Part shown: one piece after another, positions 8,788-19,337 of the stretch
Position numbering within the stretch: the stretch's first letter is position 1
Layout of the letters: the number at the start of each line of letters is the position of its first letter
Program-made: the position numbers and the translations under genes
Source of the DNA: Corynebacterium minutissimum
Lineage (GTDB): Bacteria; Actinomycetota; Actinomycetes; Mycobacteriales; Mycobacteriaceae
Reading direction: 5' to 3'
NCBI RefSeq assembly: GCF_000988205.1
Contig: NZ_LAYQ01000010.1
Location: 124,001 to 188,000 of the forward strand
DNA: 64,000 nt
The notes under the pieces: model-generated
Database searches by the model: none
Told to the model about the DNA's origin: nothing
Seen by the model: the letters and a program-made list of their open reading frames with translations, nothing else

Positions 8788-9032
8788 GCAGATGAATCTT
8801 AAAAGCTGGGGAGCACTCTCCATCGAGCGAAAGCCTCCGAAGAAAGATACTGAAGCAAGAAAGGGGCCTACTTAGTGCGATGAGCTGGAATTATGACCCA
8901 AACCCTCGGCGCTATACATTGTCCTACAAGCCCCACCCCATGGTTTTCATTGCCAAATCTGATGGATTTTCCCGACTCGGTTGTTCTATCATGGTCAGCG
9001 ACCGATAATCACCAACAGAAAGGATTATTATT

Positions 9033-9131
9033 ATGTCCAGCTTTGGCGAGAACTTCCTTGGCCAGATCCAGAAGCTCGTGCTGACGATCGTCAACGCACC
9101 GTTCGCACTGTCTTCCAAGCTCTTCGGCTAA
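9033..9131 (+). CDS. 32-residue amphipathic peptide, candidate mycomembrane porin or mycoloylated peptide
   Basis: An ATG at 9033 with a strong ribosome binding site (AAAGGA, 8 bases upstream) opens a 32-codon frame ending in TAA at 9131. It is followed 27 bases later by a 14-bp terminator. The peptide starts MSSFGENFLGQIQKLVLTIV and ends NAPFALSSKLFG. Hydrophobic residues recur every 3-4 positions, so it can form an amphipathic helix, and there is no signal peptide. Corynebacterial PorA, PorH and ProtX are peptides of this size and character, exported without a signal sequence and O-mycoloylated on serine. Two mycolyltransferase genes lie 2-4 kb away. A second small peptide gene at 10944 shares the leader ACCAACAGAAAG. 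The assignment is an inference, but the gene itself looks real. Confidence 0.7.
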   Translation: MSSFGENFLGQIQKLVLTIVNAPFALSSKLFG

Positions 9132-9158
9132 GGCCAGTCGCGCTTCGGCGCTAAAACC

Positions 9159-9211
9159 AACACTCCCCCTCACCGCCACCGATTCACGTCGATGGGATGA
9201 GGGGGAGTGTT
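9159..9211. terminator. Bidirectional terminator between peptide gene and lpd
   Basis: AACACTCCCCCTCA (9159-9172) pairs over 14 bases with TGAGGGGGAGTGTT (9198-9211), followed by CTTGTTTT on the plus strand. It lies between the converging 32-residue peptide gene and lpd and can serve both. Confidence 0.8.
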
Positions 9212-9224
9212 CTTGTTTTAGTTC

Positions 9225-10636
9225 TTAGAGGTTAATCATGTGGCCGCCGATGCCCTCGGCTGCTTCCTTCATAGCCTCAGACAGCGTCGGGTGAGTGTGA
9301 ACGTTGCGTCCGATCTCCTCTGCAGTGAGATCGAAGCGCTGCGCCAGGGTCAGCTCCGGCAGCAGCTCGGACACGTTCGAGCCCACCATGTGACCACCAA
9401 TGAGCTCACCAAACTCGCCGTCGGCGATGAGCTTGACGAAGCCCGCGGTCTCATTCAGACCAGCTGCCTTACCGTTAGCGGAGAACGGGAAGGTAGCAAC
9501 CTTGATGTCGCGGTCAGCGAACTTCTCACGAGCCTGCTCCTCGGTGTAGCCGAAGGAGGCCACCTGCGGGTTGCAGAAGGTGGCGCGCGGCATGTTCATG
9601 TAGTCACCCAGCAGCTGGGTCTCAGCGCCGGCGATGACCTCAGCAGTCACAACGCCCTGCGCCTCAGCCACGTGAGCGAGCTGCAGCTTCGCGGTGACGT
9701 CACCAATGGCGTAAATGCCTCAACGTTGGTGCGCATGTAGTCATCAATAGCGATGGCGCCGCGCTCAGTGAGCTCGACACCGGTGTTCTCCAGGCCGTAG
9801 CCCTCGGTGCGCGGGGCGAAGCCGATGGAGACCATGCAGCGGTCCACGGTCAGCGTATCGGTCTTGGAGCCGTCCTTGGACTCGACCTCAACGGTGACAT
9901 TGTCACCGTTATCCGTGATGGCGGTGGTCTTGTAACCAGTCAGGAGCTTCACACCAAGCTTCTTGTATTCCTTGGCGATAGCCTTGGATACATCCTTGTC
10001 CTCGTTCGGAAGGACGCGGTCCATGAACTCCACGATGGTCACGTCTACGCCATAGTTGGCCAGAACGTACGCAAACTCCATACCGATGGCGCCTGCGCCA
10101 ACGATGACCATGGAATCCGGGGCCTCATCGCTGAGGATCTGCTCCTCGAAGGACACGATGTTGCCGCCGATTTCCACGCCCGGAAGGGAACGGACGACGG
10201 AGCCGGTGGCGATAATGCAGTTGTCAAAGGTAACGGTCTTACCCTTGTCATCGCCCTCGGTAATCTCGATGGTCTTGGCGTCCTTGAAGGAGCCGAGGCC
10301 ATTGATCTCCGTAATCTTGTTCTTCTTCATCAGGTAGTGCACGCCCTTGACGATGCCCTCCGAGACCTTGCGGGAGCGCTTGTGCGCAACACCGAAGTCG
10401 AAGGAAACATCGCCGGAAATACCAAAGGCCTTCGCCTCATGGTTGAAGGTGTGTGCAACTTCAGCGTTCTTAAGAAGAGCCTTGGACGGGATGCAGCCCA
10501 CGTTGAGGCAAACACCGCCCCAGTACTGCTTCTCAATAACGGCAACCTTCTTGCCCAGCTGGGCAGCGCGGATGGCGGACACGTAGCCGCCGGGGCCCGC
10601 GCCGAGTACTACAACGTCAAAATGTTCATTAGTCAC
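9225..10636 (-). CDS. lpd: Dihydrolipoamide dehydrogenase, interrupted by a 1-base frameshift
   Basis: Lpd reoxidises dihydrolipoamide in the pyruvate and 2-oxoglutarate dehydrogenase complexes. The N-terminal FAD motif ([20 protein letters not shown]), the redox disulfide ([13 protein letters not shown]), the NAD-binding fold ([16 protein letters not shown]) and the C-terminal catalytic HTHPTLSE are all present. The frame breaks at about 9718. Before it reads [15 protein letters not shown], whereas restoring one G gives [19 protein letters not shown] and continues to the C-terminus. With that base the protein is 470 residues, the normal length. The two pieces lie at 9647-10636 and 9225-9671. 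An error in the sequence is more likely than a true knockout. Confidence 0.92.
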
Positions 10637-10693
10637 GCCCTATAGGATACGTAACTTTGTGCCCGCTGTCCCACCACCCCCATGCTGTGCTCT

Positions 10694-10721
10694 CGTATCA
10701 GTCCATAACATTCCTGATACG
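10694..10721. promoter_or_regulatory. Perfect 8+12+8 palindrome upstream of lpd
   Basis: CGTATCAG (10694-10701) and CTGATACG (10714-10721) are exact inverse complements, 58 bases upstream of the lpd start codon. The spacing and position fit an operator over the lpd promoter. No regulator is assigned. The surrounding 10637-10833 has no gene. Confidence 0.45.
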
Positions 10722-10833
10722 CAAGCCACAGTGCACTGATGCGTAGAGGGCACACAACGCACAAAATAACCCCCAACCACCCGAGGGGGCGATTAGGGGG
10801 AGAGAAACGTGGGGCCGCACGCCCCGCAGCTGT

Positions 10834-10944
10834 TTAGTAAAGACCCCAATCCAGGGCGATCTTGGAGGAAGTAGAGGAGCCGGAGTGAGCGAACTGGCCC
10901 AGCACCTGGTTGATGGAAACGAGGATGGTGTCAAAGAGGTTCAT
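10834..10944 (-). CDS. 36-residue amphipathic peptide, candidate mycomembrane porin or mycoloylated peptide
   Basis: An ATG at 10944 opens a 36-codon frame starting MNLFDTILVSINQVLGQFAH, with a serine-rich middle (SGSSTSSK) and the end IALDWGLY. L3, F4, I7, L8, I11, V14, L15 and F18 lie on one face of a helix. There is no signal peptide. The upstream sequence ACCAACAGAAAG is identical over 12 bases to that of the 32-residue peptide gene at 9033. The frame extends upstream to 11103 without a stop, but that part has no ribosome binding site and reads as noise. The several serines would be candidate O-mycoloylation sites if it is like PorA, PorH or ProtX. The function is inferred. Confidence 0.65.
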   Translation of the reverse strand: MNLFDTILVSINQVLGQFAHSGSSTSSKIALDWGLY

Positions 10945-11311
10945 TCTTCTTCTTTCTGTTGGTCTTCTAGCAGCCTTCACGGCCTCGTGCGATGTCACTA
11001 TGCGGCACTGCCACCTTCTGCCTTGCAGGACGGCCGCCGCAGTAACGGTCTCCGCATCTGGTTCGACTAACGAATGGGCCAGCCATTGCGTTACATAGCC
11101 CACGATAACGCACGGAAAGATTATGACACGGTTTCCACTTCAATACCACCATTAACTTTAATATCTTGGTATGTTTAAACACGTTACCCTTATCTTGGGG
11201 TACTGAAATTCCCATCTACCAGCACTATTACCCATCTCATGGGTGGCGTGTCCGGAGCATCTTTTACACTTGCCCCTACATTTCCGCTCATCACTTAGAA
11301 AGCGAGATTCT
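10945..11311. promoter_or_regulatory. Divergent control region between small peptide gene and mycolyltransferase
   Basis: There is no gene in these 367 bases. The half towards the mycolyltransferase is AT-rich (about 11120-11200) and likely holds its promoter. It contains the near-palindrome around GTTTAAAC (11174-11181) and ACCCAT-CTC-ATGGGT (11230-11244), a perfect 6+3+6 palindrome 70 bases before the start codon. No regulator can be named. Confidence 0.4.
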
Positions 11312-12733
11312 ATGAAGATTGCGCGCTCTCTCACGACGCTAGCGGCTGCCACCGCCCTAGCACTTGGCGCCGTAGCATCCCCTACCGCGGGCGCATCCGA
11401 GGTCACCCCGGAAGAAATCCGCGGTGATGCCACACCGTCCACCATTTCCGAGCTCGACATCTACGGGGAGATCGAAAAGTACCTGCCCAAGGACTCCGCC
11501 GGAAACCCGTCACCGTCCCGCCAAGAATATGAAGACGCCATTGGTAAGAACGTCACTTTTAAGGACGTTGACGTCAATGAGATCCCGGACAGCAAGCAGT
11601 GGATGGGCTACGTCCTGAAATACCCGGACTACCGTCAGAGCGTCAAGGCCCTCAATGCCACCGCACCAGCGATGGACCGCACCGTCCCTCTTGCAGTAAT
11701 TACCCCAGACGGCACCTTTGATTCTTCCCGCCCCACGCTTTATCTGCTCAACGGTGCTGGCGGTGCCGAACAGGGCATGGACTGGCTGATAGCCACCACG
11801 CGCGAAGACTTGGATCCCAACAAGGAGGGCACCCAAGAACTCGATGAGTACTACGGTGACCGAAACGTCAACGTCGTCATCCCACAGGCAGGCGCATTCT
11901 CCTACTACACCGACTGGGTTACCAGCCCGGACCGCAGCTACCTCAAGGGCCCGCAGAAGTGGGAGACCTTCCTCACCAAGGAGCTACCGGGACCGCTGGA
12001 GAAGTACATCAACGCCAACGGCAAGCGCGGCATCGCAGGCATGTCCATGTCTGCTACCTCTTCGCTCGTCCTGGCCCAGCACAACCCCAACTTCTATGAC
12101 GCTATCGGGTCCTTCTCTGGCTGTGCGGCCACCTCGACTCCACTGCCGAACTTCTACACGCAGCTGACCGTGAATCGCGGCGGTGGAAGCACCGAGCAGA
12201 TGTGGGGACCGATGGGCGGTGACTACAACCGCTACAACGATGGACTCATCAACGCCACAAAGAACAACATGGGTAATTCCCAGGTCTACGTCTCCGCTAA
12301 CTCGGGATTTGCCGGAATGAACGATTTGGGTTCGTCCAGGATTGAAAAGCAAGGCCTGGCCGGAGCCTTGAAGTCCTCCTCAACCCTGGTGGTAGAAGGC
12401 GGCGTCATCGAGGCAGCGATGAACGCGTGCACCCACGACCTGCAGGCAAAACTGCAGCGCGAAGGTGTCAAAGCGGATTTCAACCTGCGCAATACCGGTA
12501 CCCACTCCTGGCCGGGCTGGTTCGATGACATCAACTCCTCCTGGCCCACCTTCGCTCGTGCCTTTGGTCTGCCGGTGGAGCCGGTCTCCACGCGGGCGTC
12601 GGAAAGCGCGGTGAACGCGGACGCTAACGCCAAGGCTGAGGATGCCGATAAGCAGAATATGGAAGAGGCCGAGGCTGATCCCCAGACTCCCGCTGACTCC
12701 CGGCCCGTAGACCCAGAGGCCATCGAACAGTAA
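11312..12733 (+). CDS. cmt: Corynomycolyltransferase (antigen 85 family) with acidic C-terminal tail
   Basis: The 473-residue protein has a signal peptide (MKIARSLTTLAAATALALGA to about residue 27) and an antigen 85-type alpha/beta hydrolase domain. This includes LLNGAGGAEQGMDW, the nucleophile serine in AGMSMSATSS (about residue 245), a conserved acidic segment (VVEGGVIEAAMN) and the catalytic histidine in GTHSWPGW (about residue 399). The family transfers corynomycolate between trehalose monomycolate, arabinogalactan and some proteins. Compared with its neighbour it has an extra block of about 50 residues before the catalytic domain (IYGEIEKYLPKDSAG onward) and about 45 acidic residues at the end. 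The start at 11312 gives a proper signal peptide. Confidence 0.92.
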   Translation: MKIARSLTTLAAATALALGAVASPTAGASEVTPEEIRGDATPSTISELDIYGEIEKYLPKDSAGNPSPSRQEYEDAIGKNVTFKDVDVNEIPDSKQWMGYVLKYPDYRQSVKALNATAPAMDRTVPLAVITPDGTFDSSRPTLYLLNGAGGAEQGMDWLIATTREDLDPNKEGTQELDEYYGDRNVNVVIPQAGAFSYYTDWVTSPDRSYLKGPQKWETFLTKELPGPLEKYINANGKRGIAGMSMSATSSLVLAQHNPNFYDAIGSFSGCAATSTPLPNFYTQLTVNRGGGSTEQMWGPMGGDYNRYNDGLINATKNNMGNSQVYVSANSGFAGMNDLGSSRIEKQGLAGALKSSSTLVVEGGVIEAAMNACTHDLQAKLQREGVKADFNLRNTGTHSWPGWFDDINSSWPTFARAFGLPVEPVSTRASESAVNADANAKAEDADKQNMEEAEADPQTPADSRPVDPEAIEQ

Positions 12734-12771
12734 GCTCTACTCGCACTACTGATTGTTAAATAAGGAATGTA

Positions 12772-13851
12772 ATGAAGCGTCTTAGCTCTCTCCTCGCCGC
12801 CGGCGCGCTCTGCGCTGCCGCGCTTATCAGCCCCGTTGCGGGTGCCGCCACCATCACCCCGCAGCAGGTTGCGGGTGACACGCCGCTGTCCACCATCTCG
12901 GACCTGAACGTCACCCCGGAGGTGCAGAGCCAGAAGTGGTACGAGCACTTCAAAGATGACGCCCGCGTTCTCAAGCTGGAGGCTACATCTCCGGCCATGA
13001 ACGGCCGCGCGATTCCGCTGGCTGTTATCCCTGCTAAAAACCCGGACCGCCCGACCGTGTACCTGCTCAACGGCGCCGGTTCCGCGGAGCAGGACTCCGA
13101 TTGGCTGTACATGTCCGATGCCGTGGACTTCTACGCGGACAAGGACGTCAACGTTGTCGTTCCGCAGGCAGGTGCATTCTCCTACTACACCGACTGGCTG
13201 GAGGAGCCCAACGGTAAGTACCTCAAGGGCCCGCAGAAGTGGGAGACCTTCCTGACCAAGGAGCTGCCTGGCCCGCTGGAGTCTCGCCTGAACGCAAGCA
13301 ACAAGCGCGCCATTGCCGGCATGTCCATGTCCGCAACGTCTTCCCTGCTGCTGGCGCAGCACAACCAGGGCTTCTATGACGCGGTTGGCTCCTTCGCCGG
13401 CTGCGCCGCAACCGCCTACCCCACGGAGTACCAGTTCCTGCGCCTCACCGTGAACCGCGGCGGCGGAGAACCGGAACAGATGTGGGGCCCGATGGGCGGT
13501 GACTACAACCGCTACAACGATGCCCTGATGAACTCCGAGAAACTGCGCGGCACCAAGCTGTACATTTCCTCCGCATCGGGCTTCGCGGGTGAGCAGGATA
13601 CCCCGTCTTACTACATGAACAAGGGCTACAGCCCGCTGGCCGCCTACGCGGGTTCGGCACAGCTGCAGGTTGAGGGCGGCATCATCGAGGCCGCGGTCAA
13701 CCACTGCACCCACATGCTCAAGGCCAAGCTGGATAAGCAGAACATTCCAGCCACCTACAACTTCCGCAACGTGGGCACGCACTCCTGGCCGGGCTGGCGC
13801 GAGGACCTCGTAAAGTCCTGGCCCACCTTTGAGGAAGCTTTCAACTCCTAA
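12772..13851 (+). CDS. cmt: Corynomycolyltransferase (antigen 85 family)
   Basis: The 359-residue protein has a signal peptide (MKRLSSLLAAGALCAAALIS, cut after about residue 27) followed directly by the esterase domain. The nucleophile lies in AGMSMSATSS (about residue 184), the acidic partner in VEGGIIEAAVN and the histidine in GTHSWPGW (about residue 336). It is a tandem paralogue of the gene 38 bases upstream; long stretches such as PQAGAFSYYTDW and YLKGPQKWETFLTKELPGPL are the same in both. A shared transcript is likely. Which substrate each prefers (trehalose, cell wall or small proteins) cannot be told from the sequence. Confidence 0.92.
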   Translation: MKRLSSLLAAGALCAAALISPVAGAATITPQQVAGDTPLSTISDLNVTPEVQSQKWYEHFKDDARVLKLEATSPAMNGRAIPLAVIPAKNPDRPTVYLLNGAGSAEQDSDWLYMSDAVDFYADKDVNVVVPQAGAFSYYTDWLEEPNGKYLKGPQKWETFLTKELPGPLESRLNASNKRAIAGMSMSATSSLLLAQHNQGFYDAVGSFAGCAATAYPTEYQFLRLTVNRGGGEPEQMWGPMGGDYNRYNDALMNSEKLRGTKLYISSASGFAGEQDTPSYYMNKGYSPLAAYAGSAQLQVEGGIIEAAVNHCTHMLKAKLDKQNIPATYNFRNVGTHSWPGWREDLVKSWPTFEEAFNS

Positions 13852-13945
13852 AAGGTGAGCGGAGCGTGTCGCCCCACGGTCTGGCGCGGCGTGCTCGCTC
13901 CCCTGGCTTCGGATAACCCAGACAGGGCGGTAGGATAGCGGCATT

Positions 13946-16320
<2,375 letters not shown>

Positions 16321-16326
16321 ATAGCC

Positions 16327-17691
16327 ATGAAGGTGCAGTCAACGGCCATTGAGGGCCTGCTCATTGTGGAGCTCGACGTCCACGGCGACAACCGCGGCTG
16401 GTTCAAGGAGAACTGGCAGCGCGAGAAGATGGTGGCGGCGGGTTTGCCGGACTTTCAGCCGGTGCAGAACAACGTCTCCTTCAACGCGGAGAAGGGTGTT
16501 ACGCGCGGTCTGCACGCGGAGCCCTGGGACAAGCTGGTCTCCGTGGCCTCCGGCCGGGCCTTCGGCGCGTGGTGTGATTTGCGTGAGGGCTCTGCCACGT
16601 TTGGTCAGCTGGTGACGCACGAGATTAGCCCCGACACCGCCGTATTCGTCCCGCGTGGCGTGGCCAACGGCTTCCAGGCGCTGGAGGCTTGTGCCTACTC
16701 CTACCTGGTCAATGACCACTGGTCCCCGGATGCGGAGTACACCTGCGTCAACCTGGGCATGGTGGACTGGCCGCTGGAGCCGACGGAGATCTCCGACAAG
16801 GACCGGGAGCACCCCGCGCTTGCCGACGTCTCCCCCATGCCCCCGCGTCGCATCCTGGTCACCGGCGCCAACGGGCAGCTGGGCCGCGCTTTAAAGAAAT
16901 TCCTGCCCACCGCTGGTCTGGGCGCGGTGGAGTTCTGTGGGCACGAGGATTTCGATATCACCAACCCGCCTGCCCGCCCGTGGAAGCAGTACTCCGCCAT
17001 CATCAACTGCGCGGCTTATAACGATGTCAACGGTGCGGAGGACGATCGCGCCGCGGCCTGGGCTGTCAACGCTTCCGCCCCGGCGAAGCTCGCGCGCATT
17101 GCGGCGGAGAATAACCTGACCTTGGTGCACGTCTCCAGTGATTACATCTTCGATGGCTCTAACGAGGTCCACTCCGAGGATGAAATGCCTTCCCCGCTGT
17201 CGGCCTATGGGGCATCGAAAGCCGCGGGCGATACCGCCGCCCAGACCGCCCCGCGCCACTATGTCATCCGTACCTCGTGGGTCTTCGGCGATGGAGCCAA
17301 CTTCATGGCCACGATGCGCTCGCTGGCGGCTAAGGGGGTCAAGCCCTCCGTCATCCATGATCAGCGCGGGCGCCCCACTTTCGCCGAGGACCTGGCCAAG
17401 GGCATCATCCACTTGCTCAAGACCGAAGCCGAGTACGGCGTGTACAACATCTCCAACTCCGGTGATGCGGTGGGACGCGATGAAATCGCCATGGCCGTCT
17501 TCACCGGCGTGGGCCAAGATCCCGCCAGTGTCACGCCGGTCAGCACCGAGCAGTACCGCGAGATCGCCGGGCCCGAAGCTCCCCGCCCGCAGGAGTCCAC
17601 CTTCGACCTGTCCAAGATTGAAGCCACCGGCTTTAAGCCGATGAATTGGCGGGCCGCTTTGGCGCTTTACCTGGGCCTTTACCCGGCATAA
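16327..17691 (+). CDS. rmlCD: Fused dTDP-4-dehydrorhamnose 3,5-epimerase / reductase
   Basis: The 454-residue protein joins two enzymes. Residues 1 to about 175 are an RmlC-type epimerase (GWFKENWQREKM, VTRGLHAEPWDK, VFVPRGVANGFQ). From about residue 177 an RmlD-type reductase follows, with ILVTGANGQLGRAL, HVSSDYIFDG and YGASKAAGD (Tyr-X3-Lys). Together they turn dTDP-4-keto-6-deoxyglucose into dTDP-rhamnose. The fusion is characteristic of Corynebacterium. The stop codon TAA lies inside the first bases of the left 66-bp inverted repeat (GCATAACAC), so the neighbouring unit supplies the end of this gene. Confidence 0.95.
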   Translation: MKVQSTAIEGLLIVELDVHGDNRGWFKENWQREKMVAAGLPDFQPVQNNVSFNAEKGVTRGLHAEPWDKLVSVASGRAFGAWCDLREGSATFGQLVTHEISPDTAVFVPRGVANGFQALEACAYSYLVNDHWSPDAEYTCVNLGMVDWPLEPTEISDKDREHPALADVSPMPPRRILVTGANGQLGRALKKFLPTAGLGAVEFCGHEDFDITNPPARPWKQYSAIINCAAYNDVNGAEDDRAAAWAVNASAPAKLARIAAENNLTLVHVSSDYIFDGSNEVHSEDEMPSPLSAYGASKAAGDTAAQTAPRHYVIRTSWVFGDGANFMATMRSLAAKGVKPSVIHDQRGRPTFAEDLAKGIIHLLKTEAEYGVYNISNSGDAVGRDEIAMAVFTGVGQDPASVTPVSTEQYREIAGPEAPRPQESTFDLSKIEATGFKPMNWRAALALYLGLYPA

Positions 17692-17751
17692 CACTTAACT
17701 TCCCACTTAACATAACACCTGGGAAGTTAAGTGGTATGTTGAGTGTTATGC
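17686..17751 (+). repeat. Left 66-bp terminal inverted repeat
   Basis: It starts GCATAACACTTAACTTCCCA and ends GGTATGTTGAGTGTTATGC. It is itself an imperfect palindrome: the outer 14 bases pair with the inner end at 13 positions, and TTCCCA pairs with TGGGAA in the middle. The rmlCD stop codon is at bases 4-6. It also lies in the promoter position for the enclosed gene and could act as its operator. Confidence 0.85.
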
Positions 17752-17779
17752 TGGGGCACACCGAGGGAAAGTCCTGCTC

Positions 17780-19213
17780 ATGACCCCTACAACGCTCACC
17801 GAGCTCATCGCACAGCTTCGTGTCATTGGAAGCAATAAACAATCCGTAGAGGTCAAGTCTTCTGTCAGCAAGGAAGTGCTCTCCACGCTCAGCGCGTTTG
17901 CAAATGGGGACGGCGGGACGCTCATCATCGGCCTTTCAGAGCAGGAAGGCTTCACCCCAGTTAAGAAGTTCTCCGCCTCTACTGCCCAAGACCAATTGGA
18001 AACACGCTGCCAGCAGCTCATCCCGCCGGTCCGCCCGCGAATCGACATCATCGAATTTGAAAGCAGCAACATACTCGTCGCAGAGATCGATGAACTTCCC
18101 GCACGCGATAAGCCCTGCTATGTGGCCGAAAGGGGACTGTACAAAGGGAGCTATATTCGCACCGGCGATGGTGATACGCGCCTGTCCCAGTACGAAGTAA
18201 ATCGACTCGTTGAAGAGCACACGCAACCGACCTGGGATGAAGATGCCATCCCAGATGCCACACTGGAGGACATTGAGGGTGCCGCTCTTGACGGCTTCCT
18301 CCAAGTGCAGAAAGAGCGCCGCCCCAAGACCTTTGCGAATGGACAGGACACAGCCCTCAAGCGCCTGCGAGTCCTCAAGGACGGCCACCCCACGCTGGCC
18401 TCACTCCTTGTCATAGGAGACTACCCACAGGAATTCTTCCCTCGATTAACGGTCACCTTCGCCCTGTTCCCCGGAACGTCGAAAGGTGATGTCACCACGG
18501 GCGTTCGCCTCCTCGACAGCGCTACCCTTCACGGCACGATTCCAGAGCTCGTGAGCGAAGGCATCGACATCGTAAAAAAGAACATGCGCACCGCTGGCTT
18601 TATCGGCGATAAATCCCGGACCGCACTTCCGGATTATCCACTGGTCGCTGTTCGTGAAGCACTAGTCAATGCACTCATGCACCGTGACTACTCCCCGACT
18701 GCTCGCGGCAGTCAGGTGCAAATCAACATGTTCGTTGACCGCTTGGAAATCACCAATCCGGGAGGCCTATATGGCGGGGTTACGCTCCGAAATCTTGGAG
18801 AAGCTGGCGTCAGCTCTACCCGCAATCAACGCCTTGCCACGTTCCTAGAGGACATTCCCCTACCGGAAGGCGGCGTCGCCGCAGAGAACCGCGGCACGGG
18901 CATCGCCACCATCCATCAGGCCTTAGCTGACGCACTCATGCCCAAACCGGAAATTATCAACCGGCTCGACAGCTTCACCATCATCTTCCACCGCCGCAGG
19001 GTAGCCACCCAGGAACGCTATGGCACCGCACGTGACCATGTGGAACACCTGCTCCACGGCAGCCCGTCCGTATCTACAACCGAATTAGTTGAGGCTACAA
19101 AGCTCAGCCGGACAGCAGTACAGAAAGCGCTTAATGAGCTCATCCGCGATAACATCGCCGAAAAGACTGAACCCGGACGCAGCCCTAAACAGCGCTACAG
19201 GCTGCGCAAATAG
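17780..19213 (+). CDS. AlbA_2 / HATPase_c_4 / winged-helix protein (COG2865 type)
   Basis: The 477-residue protein has three parts. An AlbA_2 (Schlafen-like, Divergent AAA_4) domain lies at about residues 10-130 (VEVKSSVSKE, FANGDGGTLIIGLSE). A GHKL-type ATP-binding region lies at about 290-400 (VREALVNALMHRDYS, FVDRLEITNPGGLYGGV, ENRGTGIATI). A C-terminal winged helix lies at about 420-475 (STTELVEATKLSRTAVQKAL). Proteins with this layout are usually annotated as putative transcriptional regulators or ATP-dependent helicase-like proteins without proven function. GGGAAAG lies about 10 bases before the ATG. Its base composition is lower in GC than the rml genes on both sides. The 66-bp inverted repeats begin 29 bases upstream of the start and 2 bases after the stop. 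Confidence 0.85.
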   Translation: MTPTTLTELIAQLRVIGSNKQSVEVKSSVSKEVLSTLSAFANGDGGTLIIGLSEQEGFTPVKKFSASTAQDQLETRCQQLIPPVRPRIDIIEFESSNILVAEIDELPARDKPCYVAERGLYKGSYIRTGDGDTRLSQYEVNRLVEEHTQPTWDEDAIPDATLEDIEGAALDGFLQVQKERRPKTFANGQDTALKRLRVLKDGHPTLASLLVIGDYPQEFFPRLTVTFALFPGTSKGDVTTGVRLLDSATLHGTIPELVSEGIDIVKKNMRTAGFIGDKSRTALPDYPLVAVREALVNALMHRDYSPTARGSQVQINMFVDRLEITNPGGLYGGVTLRNLGEAGVSSTRNQRLATFLEDIPLPEGGVAAENRGTGIATIHQALADALMPKPEIINRLDSFTIIFHRRRVATQERYGTARDHVEHLLHGSPSVSTTELVEATKLSRTAVQKALNELIRDNIAEKTEPGRSPKQRYRLRK

Positions 19214-19214
19214 A

Positions 19215-19280
19215 GCATAACACTCAACATAACACTTAACTTCCCACGTGTTATGTTATGTGGGAAGTTAAGTGTTATGC
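19215..19280 (-). repeat. Right 66-bp terminal inverted repeat
   Basis: It starts GCATAACACTCAACATAACA and ends GGGAAGTTAAGTGTTATGC. It begins one base after the AlbA_2 gene stop and is the inverse complement of the left copy at 63 of 66 positions. Like the left copy it can fold into a long hairpin. rmlA starts 58 bases further on. Confidence 0.85.
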
Positions 19281-19337
19281 TCGCCAGCCCGCGCCGCCGC
19301 ACCCCAGCGCGAGACCCCTCCGATAAGCTTAAAGCCC

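Larger units (their letters stand above)
17686..19280. mobile_element. Candidate mobile unit: AlbA_2/ATPase gene bounded by 66-bp inverted repeats
   Basis: A 1595-bp segment between rmlCD and rmlA begins and ends with the same 66-bp sequence in opposite orientation. Comparing the right repeat with the reverse complement of the left gives 63 of 66 identical positions, and similarity ends abruptly outside on both sides. The only gene inside is the AlbA_2 protein at 17780-19213, which nearly fills it. It separates two genes of one pathway. No target-site duplication is evident, and no transposase motif is recognised, so mobility is an inference from structure. Confidence 0.55.

Noticed and set aside
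10945..11103. Longer 89-residue form of the small peptide gene
   Set aside because: The added 53 residues have no ribosome binding site, are unlike the amphipathic part, and ignore the leader shared with the other peptide gene.
12286..13944. 552-codon minus-strand frame over the mycolyltransferases
   Set aside because: It is antisense to clear signal-peptide-bearing genes; its internal repeats merely mirror the paralogous pair.
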